Below, in pieces: positions 1 to 13,930 of a stretch of 64,000 bases of DNA (positions are counted from its first letter, which is position 1; each line of letters begins with the position of its first letter). The DNA comes from Apteryx mantelli (lineage: Eukaryota; Chordata; Aves; Apterygiformes; Apterygidae): positions 562,253 through 626,252 of the forward strand of contig NC_090014.1 in the NCBI RefSeq assembly GCF_036417845.1, in the 5' to 3' direction. Under the pieces are notes generated by a model. That model was not told the DNA's origin. It saw nothing but the letters and a program-made list of their open reading frames with translations, and searched no databases. The position numbers were made by a program, and so were the translations under genes.

Positions 1-209
1 CTGCCATAGCGAACGGAGAGCACGGGCCCAGCAGGGCTGCCCTTGCTAGGGGGGCTGAGACCGCCCAGCCGCCAGTGGGAAGCAGGGCCCTGCCTTCCAC
101 ATGCCATGGCCATCTCCAGGCCATCTCCCAGATGCCCACGGATCAGGCAGGGACCCACTGGCACCGGGACACGGATCCCCACACGCAAGGCCAAGGGCCC
201 TCCCCTCAC

Positions 210-2825
210 CGTCAAACTGAGCCATCTTCTCGCAGAGCTTCACATCACCCAGCACAGCCTTGAACTGCGGCTGGTTGAGGCAGGTCACGAACCAGCGGTT
301 GACATTCACGTAGGGTTGCCGGAAAGCCGGTTCCAGCACCTGCAGCATGGGAAGCGGGATTAGGAACGTGGAGGCGGAATCGACACAGCCCCTCGGCACA
401 GCAGGGCCTCCAACACGCAGTGTCGGCCACAGCCCGACCGAGCCCCAGCGTGGGGCGTCCAGCCAGGCTCCCCGCGCCAGGCTTCCCACCTGCTTGTAGA
501 GCCACAGGAGGGTGCACACCACCGTGATGTCAGCCAGCGAGATGCGCTCTCCCACCAGGAACGTCTGGGTTTTCAGGTGGCAATCCAGAATCCCCAGGAC
601 CCGCTTCACTTCCTCCTTTGCAAACTCCGTGGCCTGGGGAGGCACAGAGCAACAGTCAAGCCCCACCAGGGGCACGGGCAGATGCCTGCTCCCCCTGCAC
701 GCAGGGTGGATGCGACCTGCTCATTCCGAACCCTCCTCTCCCAGAGATCAGCGCAGAGCCCCAGTGCTAGAAGAGGCATCACTGACCAGTGCTGGGCCAG
801 CTGTAAACAAGGTATCTTAAAACGCTGTCATCAAGGGAACAGCTCCCCATGAACAGGGGACCCTGACCCTTCCTCTTTCTCCAGATCACAAACGACAGGC
901 CTCACAACCTTTCTGGAGATCCTGTTGCGTTTCCTGCGTGATCAGCGAAGCCCAGCTGCTGCCCCGGCATGCGGCAGCCCAGCAAAGCCAGGAGGCTGCA
1001 GCTGCAGGCTGCGAGCCACAGCGTTTAGAGAGTCCCAAATACCACAGTTTCTCTCTTTCTGTCCCACAATGCCAGCAGCCGCATCCAGCCTTAATGCGCA
1101 AAGTCCCGGGAGTTAACGAGGAGCCAGCAGCACCTCTTGGGTGGTCTCCTTCAAAGCTAGGCTGGAGAAGGGATCCCCGTGATCCCAGCTCCAGTCCATC
1201 CCTGGGAAGGACGGGTCAAGTACGCCCGCCCTGGCAGACGGCACAGTACTTGCTGCCCCAGGGATACAAGAGCTCCACAGACCCCTGGGCCAGCTGGAGG
1301 AACCTGGTGGCCCCCTCAACAGCCGTTGCAAGAGGAAAAAACTGACGTTTTCTAACAAGCGGTGCACAACGGAGAGGGACAGGGGTGCAGAGATACCACG
1401 CAGCCAACTGCTGCCTCTCCTCAGGCCACATTTGTGAAAATAGTTCTGCCCTTGCCCCAGATCTGCCTCCCTGCAGATGCAGCAGGTCCGGGGAGCAACA
1501 GTTCCCAAACGAGGGAGGCTTCCACACTCGGCAGCAGAAGCTGTGAGCCTGCAGTCTCCTCAGTGCCCTTGGGGAAGCAGGGCCACCACCTGGCCTCCCA
1601 AGCAGTGGGCAGCAAAGGCGCCCGCCACGCGCTGACCTGCTTGTTGTAGTGCATGATGCCAAGCGTTGGGAACACCCAGGTGCTGGCAGGGGGAACAATG
1701 TCGCTGTCGGCGAAGTTCACCCACTGGACAATCTCGGCAGCTGTCTCCTTGGTGGCGCCTCGCAGCTCATCGTTACTGACTGAAAGCAAAAACCCGCAGT
1801 CCGTCAGGGCCCAGCAGCCGCAAGGACCCCCCCCGCCCAGCAGCGACGAGGCAGGACTGTGCTATGCATCCCCCCAGGGAACCTGCAGCACCACGCCCCA
1901 CTTGAGAGCGGTTCCTGTTCCTGACCTCATCAAGGAGAGGACGCTTCCCCATCCAAAACAGAAGAGAAAAGATAGAAAGAACCAACCCCGAAAAACAGCA
2001 GCCGCAGCAGGATGCGCAAAGGGGGTATAACACTGGCAAGGAGACCAGAGGGGCCCATGAGAGGCTCCTCACCCTGACTGCCCCCCCCGGGTGCGCCCCC
2101 AAGCCCAGAACAAAGAAGCCAGCGATTACCATAATACGCAATGGCGTTACTCTCAAACACACAGAAACCGTCATCGCCCTCGAAGGCCGGCACCTGGGAA
2201 GAGAGACGGCACCACTGGCAGCAGAGCAGCCGAAGCACGGCCCCCCCCCGGCTCCCCCGGGGGCGCGGGGCCAGACGCAGGCTGACCCCCACCGCCGACA
2301 CTCACCTTCCCCACGGGGAACTTCTTCAGGAACTCGGGGGTCTTGTTGGTCTGGCCGAAGTGGAAGTGGGGCGGGCTGGAGAGGACCCTGATCTTGGCGC
2401 CGCTGTACTGGGCGGCGATGAGGGCTTTGAAGGCCCGCCAGTTCTCGGGATAGGTGTAGAGAGTCTGCGGGGCAGCGGCGGGCCGTGACGGACCGGACCG
2501 GGCCACCGCTGCCCCGCGCCTTCCCCGCCACGTCGCCCCAGCGCGGCCCAGCACGGAGCCCCCTAGACGCCGCTGCCCGCCCGGCCCGGTCGCCCCCACC
2601 GGGACCCCCCGGCCTGCGCCGCCCCTCCAGGCGCGCTCCCCCCCCCCCGCCCCGGTCCCCCGGGCCGCCTCCCCGGCGCAGCCCCCGAGCCCCGCGCCCG
2701 GCTCCAGCCCCGCCCGCGCCGCGCCCCCACCCGCAGCCCGTCGCGGCGGCGCCGGGGCCTCCGGGCAGCGGCGGATGGCGGCGGATGCGGCGCGGAGCCG
2801 CCGCGCTCACCCCGGCTACGGCCAT
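210..2825 (-). CDS. EEF1G: Elongation factor 1-gamma, 5' part (gene runs off the left edge)
   Basis: Gamma subunit of the eEF1B complex, the cytosolic GDP/GTP exchange factor of eEF1A. Six coding exons are visible: 2811-2825, 2306-2464, 2130-2193, 1637-1779, 490-633 and 210-339. Phases agree at every junction and give about the first 218 residues. The first exon has only five codons (MAVAG), then reads [13 protein letters not shown], a hallmark N-terminus of this protein. The glutathione-S-transferase-like domain covers the visible part (for example the SNAIAYY segment near residue 75, and [14 protein letters not shown] in the GST C-terminal half). The Lys-rich linker and conserved C-terminal domain lie outside the window. 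I found no exon in 1-209, which reads as intron. Identity is very secure from sequence. Confidence 0.96.
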
Positions 2826-2834
2826 CTTGGCGAG

Positions 2835-2855
2835 CGGAGAGAGAGAGAGAAGGAA
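2835..2855 (-). promoter_or_regulatory. 5'TOP-like pyrimidine tract of EEF1G
   Basis: On the minus strand a tract of C and T (CTTCCTTCTCTC and on) lies 10-30 nt upstream of the EEF1G ATG. Translation-factor mRNAs usually start with such a terminal oligopyrimidine tract, which puts their translation under mTOR/LARP1 control. The exact transcription start cannot be seen, so this is inference from the family. Confidence 0.55.
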
Positions 2856-3270
2856 GCGCGCGCAGCCGTAAAGCCCCGAAGTGCTGGCAGCCGAGCCGAC
2901 GTGCAGCACTTGAGGCACGCGAGCCGTAAAGCGAGACTGCGGAACGACCGGGAAGAGATGCTTCCGTGCAACGTCACGGGGGAGGGAGGAACGTCGCCGC
3001 GGACACGCCCCATACCTCACGCAAGCGCACTACGCTCACCGCATTAAAACGGACTAGGCGTCTTAAAGCGCCGACGCTTCTTGTAGGCCCCCCTCCCGCT
3101 CCCGTTACCGTCTGGTGCCCCGGACCGTGCCCCAGGCCGCTCCCCTCCCGCGGCCCCGCCGCTCCCCTCCCGGGGCCGCAACACAGGCTCCAATGGGCCG
3201 TGCTCAACTGCGCACTCCTCCAGCAGAAGCTGGCCGTTAAAACAGAAGGCCGCTTTGTTAAAAAATAAAG
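2856..3270. other. EEF1G upstream CpG region and POLR2G 3' flank
   Basis: GC-rich gene-free stretch between the EEF1G start and the POLR2G 3' end. It is CpG-rich next to EEF1G, as expected for a housekeeping promoter. No further gene is recognisable. Confidence 0.5.
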
Positions 3271-3449
3271 AATCTTTTATTGGGAAACAGTTAAAGAGCA
3301 AAGGGAAGACAGGCCGGTCATCAGGCACCCTTGGCTCTGCTCCTCCCCTCCGCTGGGCACTGCCACGCGCGTCTCACCAGTGTGGCACGGGAGGCAGCAG
3401 AGGGCCCATCGCCTTGGGGCCCAGCCACCGCTCAGAGAATGGTCACGCT

Positions 3450-6110
<2,661 letters not shown>

Positions 6111-6551
6111 GCTCTTTATTTAGAAAAGGGTTGGGGGAGCCAGGCCCCCTCGGCGGCCACAGCCCCCAGACCCCCGAGCCACGTGGCCCCGGGCCAGGAC
6201 CACCTCACCTCCGCCTCAGCCGCAGCACAGAGAGGGGAGAGGTGCCAGAGAGCGTCCTCACCCCCAGCGGCGTGGGGCTTTCCAGCCTCGGGGGAGCACC
6301 ACGATGCCTCCGAGTCCGCGGCCCTCACCGGTGACTGGTCCCGCCATGGAGGCATGGAAAAGCCCATGGCTCTCAGTCGTCCCACAAGGGGAGCAAAGTC
6401 CTGCTCCACAGCAGCCCAAAAGCCAGGGGAAGAGCACCAGGTCCAGCCGCACTGCTGCTCTGCGCCGAGTCCAACGTTCAGTCTGTAGAAAAGGCTGAAG
6501 AAAATGCCAGGAGACAGGAGGGATGGGGTGCAGGCAGCCATCGGGCAGGGG

Positions 6552-9500
6552 CTAGGTGCGGAAGCGGCCAGCCAGCAGGCCGAGGCGGTCGATGTTCTTG
6601 TGCAGGACGCTGTGCAGCACAGCCAGGTACTTCCCCACGTCGCCATCCCGGGAGAAGTCCCGGAAGAAGAGCCCACGGTCGGCCTGGAAGGTGAATTTCT
6701 GCGGCAGGGGGCTGTTGTCGCGCATGTAGTCCCAGACGCTGAGGAGCAGCAGGTGGACCTCGAAGGGGGCCAGCTGGTGGAAGATCTCATGCATGTTGCC
6801 CAGCACCGGGGGCAGCAGGGAGCCCTCAGCCATGCAGGCCACCAGGGCACAGGAGGCCTGGAGGTGCCAGGGGGAGCCGGTGGTGTCGCTCTCGCGGGAG
6901 GCCTCCCAGTGAGCCATGAGGGTGGCCAGGAGCCCACGGAGCAGCACGGAGCAGTAGCAGAGTGCCGGCCGCCCGGCCGCCACCAGCCGCAGCAGCGGGA
7001 AGAGCAGGGGGTTGTCGCGGAAGCGGCGGCAGATCTGCAGGTCGCGCTCCACAGTGCTGCGGGTGTGCTCCTCAGGCGGCCAGCACAGCTCACTGCCCGT
7101 CACGTCTGGGCACACGCTCTCCACCAGGACCACCGCTACTGCCTTGGCCGCCTCGGGGCTGATGCCCGCTGCCGGCGGGACGGGGGCCTCGGCCGGGCCG
7201 TAGCGCCCGCCCCGGCAGCACCGCAGCAGCAGGCTGAGGAAGCTCTGGGCGTTGTGCGCCAGCTCCTCCGGCGCTCGCCCGCCCGCCGCCGCCACCGGCT
7301 TCAGCCCCCGCCCGATCACCCCGGCGTGGAACACCGACCACACGCTGCCTGAAAAATTGACGGCGGCCGTGAAGCGGCGGTTGGTGTCCAGCAGGGAGAC
7401 CCGGGCCCCCTCCAGCCCAGCCTCATCACCGCTGGGGGCCTCCCCCAGGCCCCCAAAGAGCTCGGCGTTGCCCCGGTGCAGGGCTCCCTCCACCAGCTGC
7501 TGCAGCACGGCCTTGGTGGCGGCAGGCGAGGTGCCACTGAGGCGCGCCAGCAGCCGGCTGCTGTAGCTGAGGCTGGTGGGGCTCTGCCGGCGCAGCACGA
7601 GGAAGAACTGGTGCACGGCGGAGCGGACGATGACGAGGAGGTGAGCCGGGCGGACGGCGCGGGGCATGGGGCAGACAGAGAGCAGCAGGGAGGCGGCCTC
7701 CGCCACCTCGGGGCTGCGGTGCAGCAGCAGCTGCCCCAGATCGTGGAGGTGGTGGGAGAGGACAGCGCCCAGCTGCGTGCTCATGGAGGCCGGGCCCTCG
7801 CCCTCCCACTGCACGATGAGGGCCAGGTTGTGGAAGAGCTGGACCACGTGCTGCTCCGGTAGGCCACCAGCATGGATCTGGCACACGCACTTCTTCACTG
7901 TGGCCGGGAGCAGGTCGGTCATGCAGGAACTGAGGACGGCGTAGAGCTGCGTGGCCAAGCCCAGCTCCTCCTGGCTGTGGGCCAGCGTCAGGAGGTAGAA
8001 GAGGGCATCGGTGGCACAGTTGGGCGCGCAGTAGACGGCCAGGAGGCCCAGCAGCTGGTGCTGCCACAGGAAGCGCTTGCGCTCCAGACGTAGTGTCTCC
8101 ACGCACAGCTCCCGCACGTGGCCCTTGAGCTCGTCCAGGAAGGGCACGGGGCGCGGCGGGGCATCTCCCAGGCTGGGCGCACCCCGGTTGTACACCAGCT
8201 TCTGCAGGTTGAGCAGCAGCAGCTGGATGATGCGGTCGCAGGCTTCGCGAACGCTGTCGTGCACGGCCAGCCCTGGCGTGGTGATGACGGAGGCTGGCAT
8301 GGCCGTGTTCACCAGGAACTGGAGGATGCGGTAGGCCCCGGCCGAGGTCTGGCAGATGAGGTGCACCACGATGCTCACCATGTTCTCCAGGTCCTCGCGG
8401 GGCAGTGAGGCAAAGTGCTGGTGCAGCTGGTTGAGGACGCTGGGCTTGAGGGAGTCCACGAGCTCCGAGGAGATGGTGCCCAGCAGCATGGGCGACATCA
8501 CAGCCAGCTGGAGCAGGAACGGCACCGTGGCCTTCTGGTGCTGGTCCCGCATGGGGCCCAGGCTCTCGTGGAACATGCGCAGCAGCTCCTGCTTGATGCT
8601 GCCCGAGTGGCGCGAGGCCAAGTGGCCCAGGATGCCCACAACAGAGGCGATCTTGGGCACCCGCTTGTCGGCAGCGGTGGGGAAGAGCAGGTCCACGGGG
8701 GCCGCCCCATGCACGCAGAAGTCCTTGAGGCCGCAGGAGAGGACGCGGCTGATGATGGTGTTGGGGAAGGAGGAGCCAATGTGGGCTACCACCCAGTCGA
8801 AGTGGGGGGAGTGCTGCACCGAGGTGTCCAGCAAGGCGTCCACGCAGGCGTCGGGGCAGGTGCTGATCATGGAGGAGAGGCACTGGGTGTAGATGTCCAT
8901 GAGGGTGCGCGTGGCCTTGCAGGACATCCACAGCTGCAGCAGCTCGTTGAGGCTGGAGGCGTGGGGCACGCCATGGCGCCCGGCGTACTTGCTGCTCAGC
9001 TGCCCCATGAGGTCGATGGACCAGGCGGAGACGACGGGCGCCCAGGCCTTGGGGTTGGCCCGCACGAAGTCCGAGAGCACATGCTGCACCTCCTGCACCA
9101 CGTCGTCCAGGCTGGGCCCCGGGGCCCGTCCGGCGGCTGCCCCCAGCCCTGCCTCACCACTCTCCCGCTCCAGGAGGTGGGTGCAGACGTGCTCGTCGAA
9201 GACGGCGCGCAGGTGCTCCAGCACGGCGTGCCGGGCAGGCGGCAGGCTCCGCAGCAGCAGGATGGCGCAGCGGGCGTGCTCCTTCAGCGTCAGCTTGGTG
9301 CCATGCACAGGGTCCACGCCACTCAGGAACGCCTTGATCTCCTGCGCCAGCTCCTGGGAGCTGCCGGGCAGGGAGAGGCTGTCAGGCCCGGCCGGGGGGG
9401 GGTCCCCATAGGCCTCCAGACTGCGGCGGGGACTTGGGACAGCCCCCACCCAGGGCAGGGGGGCCCGGAGGCGCTAGGAGGCCCGGGAGGGGTTCATGGG

Positions 9501-9804
9501 GGGGGGGGAGGGCCTGTGCTGAGGGAGTTCTGGAAGGGCCGCGGGAGGCTCCAACGGGAGAGACCCAGCCGGGGGGGGGGTGAGGGGAGGGACCACGGGG
9601 CGAGCCCCGGGGCCGGGGGTGTCCCGGGGAGGGACCGTGGGGGGGTCCCGGAGGTGGCAGATCTCGGGGTCGGGGGGCCTTGGGGGCGGTGGGTCCCGGG
9701 GGGGGAGACCGGGGGAGGGTCGCGTCCCGGCCCGGGGCCCCGCGGTACCTGAGCGGCGGCCGGGGCGGGCTGGCGGCGCCGGGGGGGTCGCACAGGGCGG
9801 ACAT
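6552..9804 (-). CDS. INTS5: Integrator complex subunit 5
   Basis: INTS5 is a helical-repeat scaffold subunit of Integrator, which cleaves nascent snRNA transcripts and promoter-proximal RNAs made by RNA polymerase II. Two exons, 9749-9804 and 6552-9420, join in phase and give 974 residues, slightly shorter than the human protein. The N-terminus [10 protein letters not shown] and blocks such as [41 protein letters not shown] and [14 protein letters not shown] match the family closely. The two-exon structure with almost everything in one exon is also that of mammalian INTS5. The likely poly(A) signal is at 6115-6120. Integrator processes U2 snRNA, so this gene shares the window with three of its likely substrates; I treat that as coincidence of linkage. 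Confidence 0.96.
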
Positions 9805-10250
9805 GGCGGGGCGGGAGCGGGCCGAGGCCGGTACCGCTACCGGGGCCAGCGCCAGGAGGAACCGCCGCCGCCGCCTCCGCGCATGCGCGCTGCATCTGCG
9901 CGCCTCCCTCCGCCGCTCCGCGGCCGCACACGAAGGTTCCGCAGCAGCAACGTTCCGGCCCCCCCCCCGTCTGTGTCTCCCCCCAACCCGCACCCCCGCT
10001 AGATTGGGGGGGGGGGGGGGCGGGCGTCTGCCCACCCCGCGGCAGCGAACGAAGGCTCCGGGGCAGCAACATTCTGCCACCACCCCCCCCCATGCCCCCG
10101 CTAAATCTGTCTCACGCACCCCCCCCACACACACACACACACACACCCCCCAGGGTCCACTCAGCCCAGCCCCACGGGTCCTCACCCCCCCAGCAGCCCC
10201 ACTGCTCCCCACAGTGGACGAGCCAGACACCGAGAGCCTCCCCTGCATCC
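9805..10250. other. INTS5 promoter region and C11orf98 3' flank
   Basis: GC-rich with long C and G runs near 9961-9970 and 10009-10020. It includes a short CA dinucleotide tract at 10127-10146. No gene is recognisable. Confidence 0.5.
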
Positions 10251-10448
10251 TTTATTTCACAGCCCATCCTGGAAGGTTGTCTGTCACATCAGCCTGCAGA
10301 TGCCCAGCAGGAGCCTGTTGCTCCACGTCCGGCATGGAGTGAACCCAGCACCGGCCGGGAGGCGAACACGGCACCCTCATTCCCCCCACCCGTCGCAACA
10401 CAGTGGGGGGTGGTGCAGGAGCAGCAAAGTCCAGGTTTTGGAAAGGAT

Positions 10449-11237
10449 TCAGCTCCTCACTTCAGAAACTGCCTCTAAGTCCATCATCTCCACATCCTCG
10501 GAGACACCCAATTTTCGCCTCTTCCGACAAGACCTAGCAGCTTTATTCGTCTCTGCCAGCTTCGGGGCAGCGTCGACTGAGATGGAGAAAAGGCGACAGG
10601 TTAGAGACCCCTCTCATAGGCACTCTAGAGCCACAGGCAGACGCGATCCAAGCTGGTAAGCGAACAAATCGACACGCAGCACAAAGAAATGCAACAGAAA
10701 AACAAATTATTCCCGCAGCAGGGACAGTTACCTTGCATGGCCGCCTTCTCCTTCGCAGCGTGCTGGAGCCGCTTCAGCAGCTTCCGCCGCTTCTTCCCCG
10801 AGAGGGTGATGTTGGCCCGGGGGCTCGACCTGCCGCGAGAAGAGCGGTTACCCCGCGCCGCTGCTCGAGGGGCCTGGGCCACCCCATCCCGCCACCGCAG
10901 TCACTCACAGGCGCTTCCGCAGGTGGTGGACAGTGATGAGCCCCTCGTCCACCACCGCCCCCACGATCCGCCGCTTCTTCCGCTTCTCCCTGCCCAGGAC
11001 GCGGCGCCGCTTGAAGAGCTTCTTCTTCAGCTCCTGGAAGAAGATGAGACGCCATTAGCACGCGGGCAGTCCCGGCCCCGCGGACGCCGCCCCTCGGGCT
11101 AGCCCCAGGCCCGGACGCGGGGCGAAGGAAGCCCCGGGGCCAGGAGACCCCCCCCCGCCCCCAGCTTCCCCCCTCCCCAGGCCGGGCCCCGCCCCAGTCA
11201 CCGTCCGGGGCCGGTTGATCTTTCCTCCGGTCCCCAT
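10449..11237 (-). CDS. C11orf98: Small basic nuclear/nucleolar-type protein C11orf98
   Basis: Uncharacterised small basic protein family. Four exons, 11202-11237, 10909-11033, 10732-10829 and 10449-10576, give 128 residues, close to the human length. Visible family hallmarks are the start [25 protein letters not shown], the central [14 protein letters not shown] and [17 protein letters not shown], and an acidic tail ([15 protein letters not shown]). The Lys/Arg clusters suggest nuclear or nucleolar location (inference). Poly(A) signal on the minus strand at 10251-10256. The start lies about 220 bp from the TATA box of the divergent CSKMT transcript, so the two probably share a promoter region. 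Confidence 0.9.
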
Positions 11238-11455
11238 GGCGCCCCGCGCGCACGCACACACTCACACACAGAACCACTTCCGGCCAGGTCAAGAGGCGCT
11301 TCCAGGCAGCAGCAGTAACTCCCCGCACCGCCTTGCGGGGCGCGCTGGCGCGGCCTTTCGAATTCCAGCCTGGAGCTGCCATTGGCTGCCGCGCGCGCAG
11401 CTGCCCCTGATTGGCCGCCCCTCGGCGAATCGCCACGCGCCTGCCACCTCCCAGC

Positions 11456-11462
11456 TATAAAA
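11456..11462 (+). promoter_or_regulatory. TATA box of the CSKMT/snoRNA leader transcript
   Basis: CTATAAAAG lies about 30 bp before a likely start near 11485. It is followed by a short non-coding exon with a donor (GAG|GTGAGC) at about 11502. The acceptor that would join it is CCGCAG at about 11843. A compact TATA promoter with a short leader exon is common for snoRNA host transcripts. Confidence 0.5.
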
Positions 11463-11637
11463 GCCGCCGCGCGGCCGGCACGCAGCCATTGCGGGGTGGA
11501 GGTGAGCAGCGGCGGGTTGCTGCGCTGGAGGCGGGGAGGAGGCGGTACCGGGATCTCGCACGGCGGCGGCGGCCCGTACCTGCGGGGGGCTGAGGGGGTC
11601 GGACCGGGGGCTCCGCGGTACCGGGCGGGATTCCGGG

Positions 11638-11775
11638 GCGCCTCCCGTTCTTGGCGGGCCCGGGCGGCGCGGTGCCCGGGCCCGTGATGTGCGGAGGCAG
11701 AGCAACGCCCGGCGCGAAGTCTTCGGTGCCTGCGGCCTCCCTCCGCCGGTCCTATCCTCGCGCGCCGGGACACGC
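11638..11775 (+). ncRNA. Candidate H/ACA box snoRNA in the CSKMT leader intron (SNORA57-like position)
   Basis: The sequence shows the full H/ACA layout. The 5' hairpin has a lower stem of GCCTCC (640-645) with GGAGGC (693-698) and an upper stem of GGGCCCGGGC (656-665) with GCCCGGGCCC (674-683). Between them lies a two-sided pocket (646-655 and 684-692). The H box AGAGCA (699-704) follows. The 3' hairpin has a 9-bp lower stem, 708-716 with 761-769, then ACA at 770-772. The 5' pocket edge is 15 nt before the H box and the 3' one about 16-17 nt before ACA, the usual spacing. In human, CSKMT (METTL12) hosts SNORA57. Identity as SNORA57 rests on position only; I could not compare guide sequences. 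Confidence 0.65.
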
Positions 11776-11927
11776 GGCCGAGGCCGCCGCCGGGCCGCTC
11801 CGGTCGCCGCCCCAGTCTCATCGCTGCCTCCTTCCTTCCGCAGGAGCCGCCCGAGGACGACGCCGCCGCCAATAAACGCGCTGCGCCCCGGCCCGGTGCC
11901 CCGGATCCCGCCGGGAGGGGGAGGGCG

Positions 11928-12832
11928 ATGGTGCCCCGGGGCGGGGCGGCCCGGCAGCTCTGCTCTGCCGCAGGTGGGTGGCCCCGGGCCTGCACGGGAG
12001 GGGGCCGGGCCCCATCCCTCTACGGCTGCCAGCCCTATAGCGGAGTGCTCCAGCCGTGCACCGGGCATTGCCCTGCTCTGGCTTAGTCCCCCCATAGGGC
12101 TCCTTGCCTCCCCCTGGCCCCGTTTCAATGCTCAGCGGGGCCCCGGGACGAGACCACCGCGTTCCAGGCTCCCCTCTGCTCCCCGCAGGTGACCTGCTGG
12201 GGGCCATGGAGCAGCCCAGCGCCTGGGACCGTTTCTACGCCCAGCGGGAGCACGCCGGAGCCGTAGGCCACTTCGAGTGGTTCTTCGGGTATGAGGCGGT
12301 GGCGGGGCTGCTGCTGCCCCTGCTGCAGGGCCCTGGGGCCGCCCGGGTGCTGGACGTGGGCTGTGGAACCTCAGCGCTGGGCCTGGGGCTCTACCGGGAC
12401 TGCCCGCACCCTGTGCATGTGTGCTGCCTGGACGCAGCGCCTGCAGCCCTGGCAGCCCTGCAGCGCCTGCTCTGCATGGCACCCCCGCCCCGGCACCCCC
12501 GGTCCCATGTCCGCCTGTGCCTGGGGGATGCCACTGACCTGGCCAGGGGGGGCTTCGCCCCAGCCTCGCTCCGCCTGATCCTGGACAAGGGCACTTGTGA
12601 CGCGCTGCTGCGGTGCCCAGCAGGGCCTGGCCGCGCAGGGCGGCTAGTGGCTGAGTGCCTCCGGGCCCTGCAGCCTGGCGGGCGGCTCCTGCAGTTCTCG
12701 GACGAGGACCCAGATGCCAGGGTGCCCTTCCTGGAGCGGGTGGGGATGGCTGGGGTGAGCGTGCAGGAACTGGGGGTCCCCGGGGGGGTCCCGTACTATG
12801 TCTACACGGTGGAGAAACCAGTGGGAGGCTGA
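11928..12832 (+). CDS. CSKMT: Citrate synthase lysine methyltransferase, mitochondrial
   Basis: Class I SAM-dependent methyltransferase (METTL12) that methylates a lysine of citrate synthase in the mitochondrial matrix. Two coding exons, 11928-11973 and 12189-12832, join in phase to give 229 residues. The upstream ATG was chosen because it adds an Arg-containing, acid-free leader (MVPRGGAARQLCSAAG), fitting a mitochondrial presequence. An internal ATG at 12206 would lose it. Visible motifs are FEWFFGYEAV near residue 45, SAM-binding VLDVGCGTSALGLG near 69-82, the LILDKGTCDALL motif, and QFSDEDPDAR near the C-terminus, all shared with the human enzyme. Poly(A) signal at 13022-13027. It probably has a non-coding first exon near 11485-11502, with the snoRNA candidate in the intron. 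Confidence 0.93.
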
Positions 12833-13370
12833 GCAGGGGAAAAATGCAGCACCCTAGGCTGCAGGGGCTTAGCCAGTGGTGCTGTGAGACCCTCTGGTGT
12901 CACCAGTGCAGGGACAAGGACACTCCAGTGTCAGCAGTGCGGGGACAAGGACACACTCCAGGGACAGCTGCTGTTGGGGGGGGGGGGGGAAATGGGGCTC
13001 CTGAGCAGCTGCAGGTCAGTAAATAAAGCTGCTGAGCACCCTGCAGCCTGGTCTGGTTGCTCTGTTCTTGCCCCACGGGCTTCTCCTGGGAGGGGGGCAG
13101 CCCCCAAAGCCGGGGGGGGGGGGTCCTCGGCCCCTAATTAGCCCCATGGCGGGGGGGTGGGGGCCCAGCCTGGCCTGGGCAACCGGGAATGGGGCTGAAC
13201 TGGATGGACACACACAAAGGCTCTCAGTGGCAGTGCCAGCACGGACAAGGCCAGCGTGCCAACTCTATGGTTAACGGCCGCGACAGAGTGCCATGCACTC
13301 TATGGTAGGCGCGGAGGACCTCACCCCTCCCTCTCCTCGGCAGGAAGCGCCGCTCTAGCCGCGCCGCGCA
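12833..13370. other. CSKMT 3' UTR and UQCC3 promoter region
   Basis: Short 3' UTR to about 13045, then a GC-rich spacer with G runs and a short duplication of CACTCCAGTGTC/GGGACAAGGACAC-type sequence around 12915-12965. No other gene is recognisable. Confidence 0.45.
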
Positions 13371-13699
13371 ATGGAGACGCTGCGGCTGTGGGGCCGGGCC
13401 CTGGCGCGGGGCGCCGTCCCCGTTGGGCTCGGCCTCCTGCTCTGGCTCGCCGTGGGCGCGGGCGAGCAGCGCCGGCAGGACAAGCTCAAGGTAGGGAGAA
13501 ACCGGGCCCAGGGCCGGGGCGGGGGGCCGGGGCTCGGCGGCCGCCCTCACCCGGCCCCGGCCCCCAGGCCCTGCCCGAGGGGAGTCCGCAGGTCCTGGCC
13601 CAGCGGCGGCTCCACAACGAGCTGGTGATGGCGGCACTGCGGGAGGCGGCGGAGACCAACGAGAACGTGGCGCGGCGGCCGGTGCCCTGGAGGAAGTGA
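13371..13699 (+). CDS. UQCC3: Ubiquinol-cytochrome c reductase complex assembly factor 3
   Basis: Small inner-membrane assembly factor of respiratory complex III that stabilises newly made cytochrome b. Two exons, 13371-13490 and 13568-13699, give 83 residues, slightly shorter than human. An N-terminal hydrophobic segment (GAVPVGLGLLLWLAVGAG, about residues 14-31) is followed by the charged GEQRRQDKLK motif, which matches GERRKQEMLK in human. The C-terminal helix ends in ENVARRP, like ENVAWRK. Poly(A) signal at 13732-13737, only about 35 bp after the stop. Its place between CSKMT and UBXN1 agrees with human gene order. Confidence 0.9.
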
Positions 13700-13930
13700 G
13701 GGCGGCGCCGGGCGCCCCGTGACCGCCCCGCAATAAACTCACCGGGTCTCGCGGGCGCCTCCGGCCGGACCTGCCCCCCCCGCCGGGCACGGCGATGGGG
13801 CAAAATCAGGGGGTTTAGGAGCCGCTCCGCCCCCGGGGCAGGGTCGGCGCCGGTTGCGCACGGGCCGGTGACGGGGCGGACCGGCGCTCCCCGCGCTTCC
13901 GACACGTCACTTCCTCCGCGGGGCGCCGCC

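Noticed and set aside
8415-9752. 445-codon open frame on + opposite INTS5
   Set aside because: Antisense shadow of a GC-rich coding exon; INTS5 on the minus strand is certain.
10127-10146. CA tract as a notable microsatellite
   Set aside because: Only ten units; ordinary.
11870-11875. AATAAA as poly(A) signal of a short independent gene before CSKMT
   Set aside because: It falls inside the probable leader exon that leads into the CSKMT ATG; nothing else supports a separate gene.
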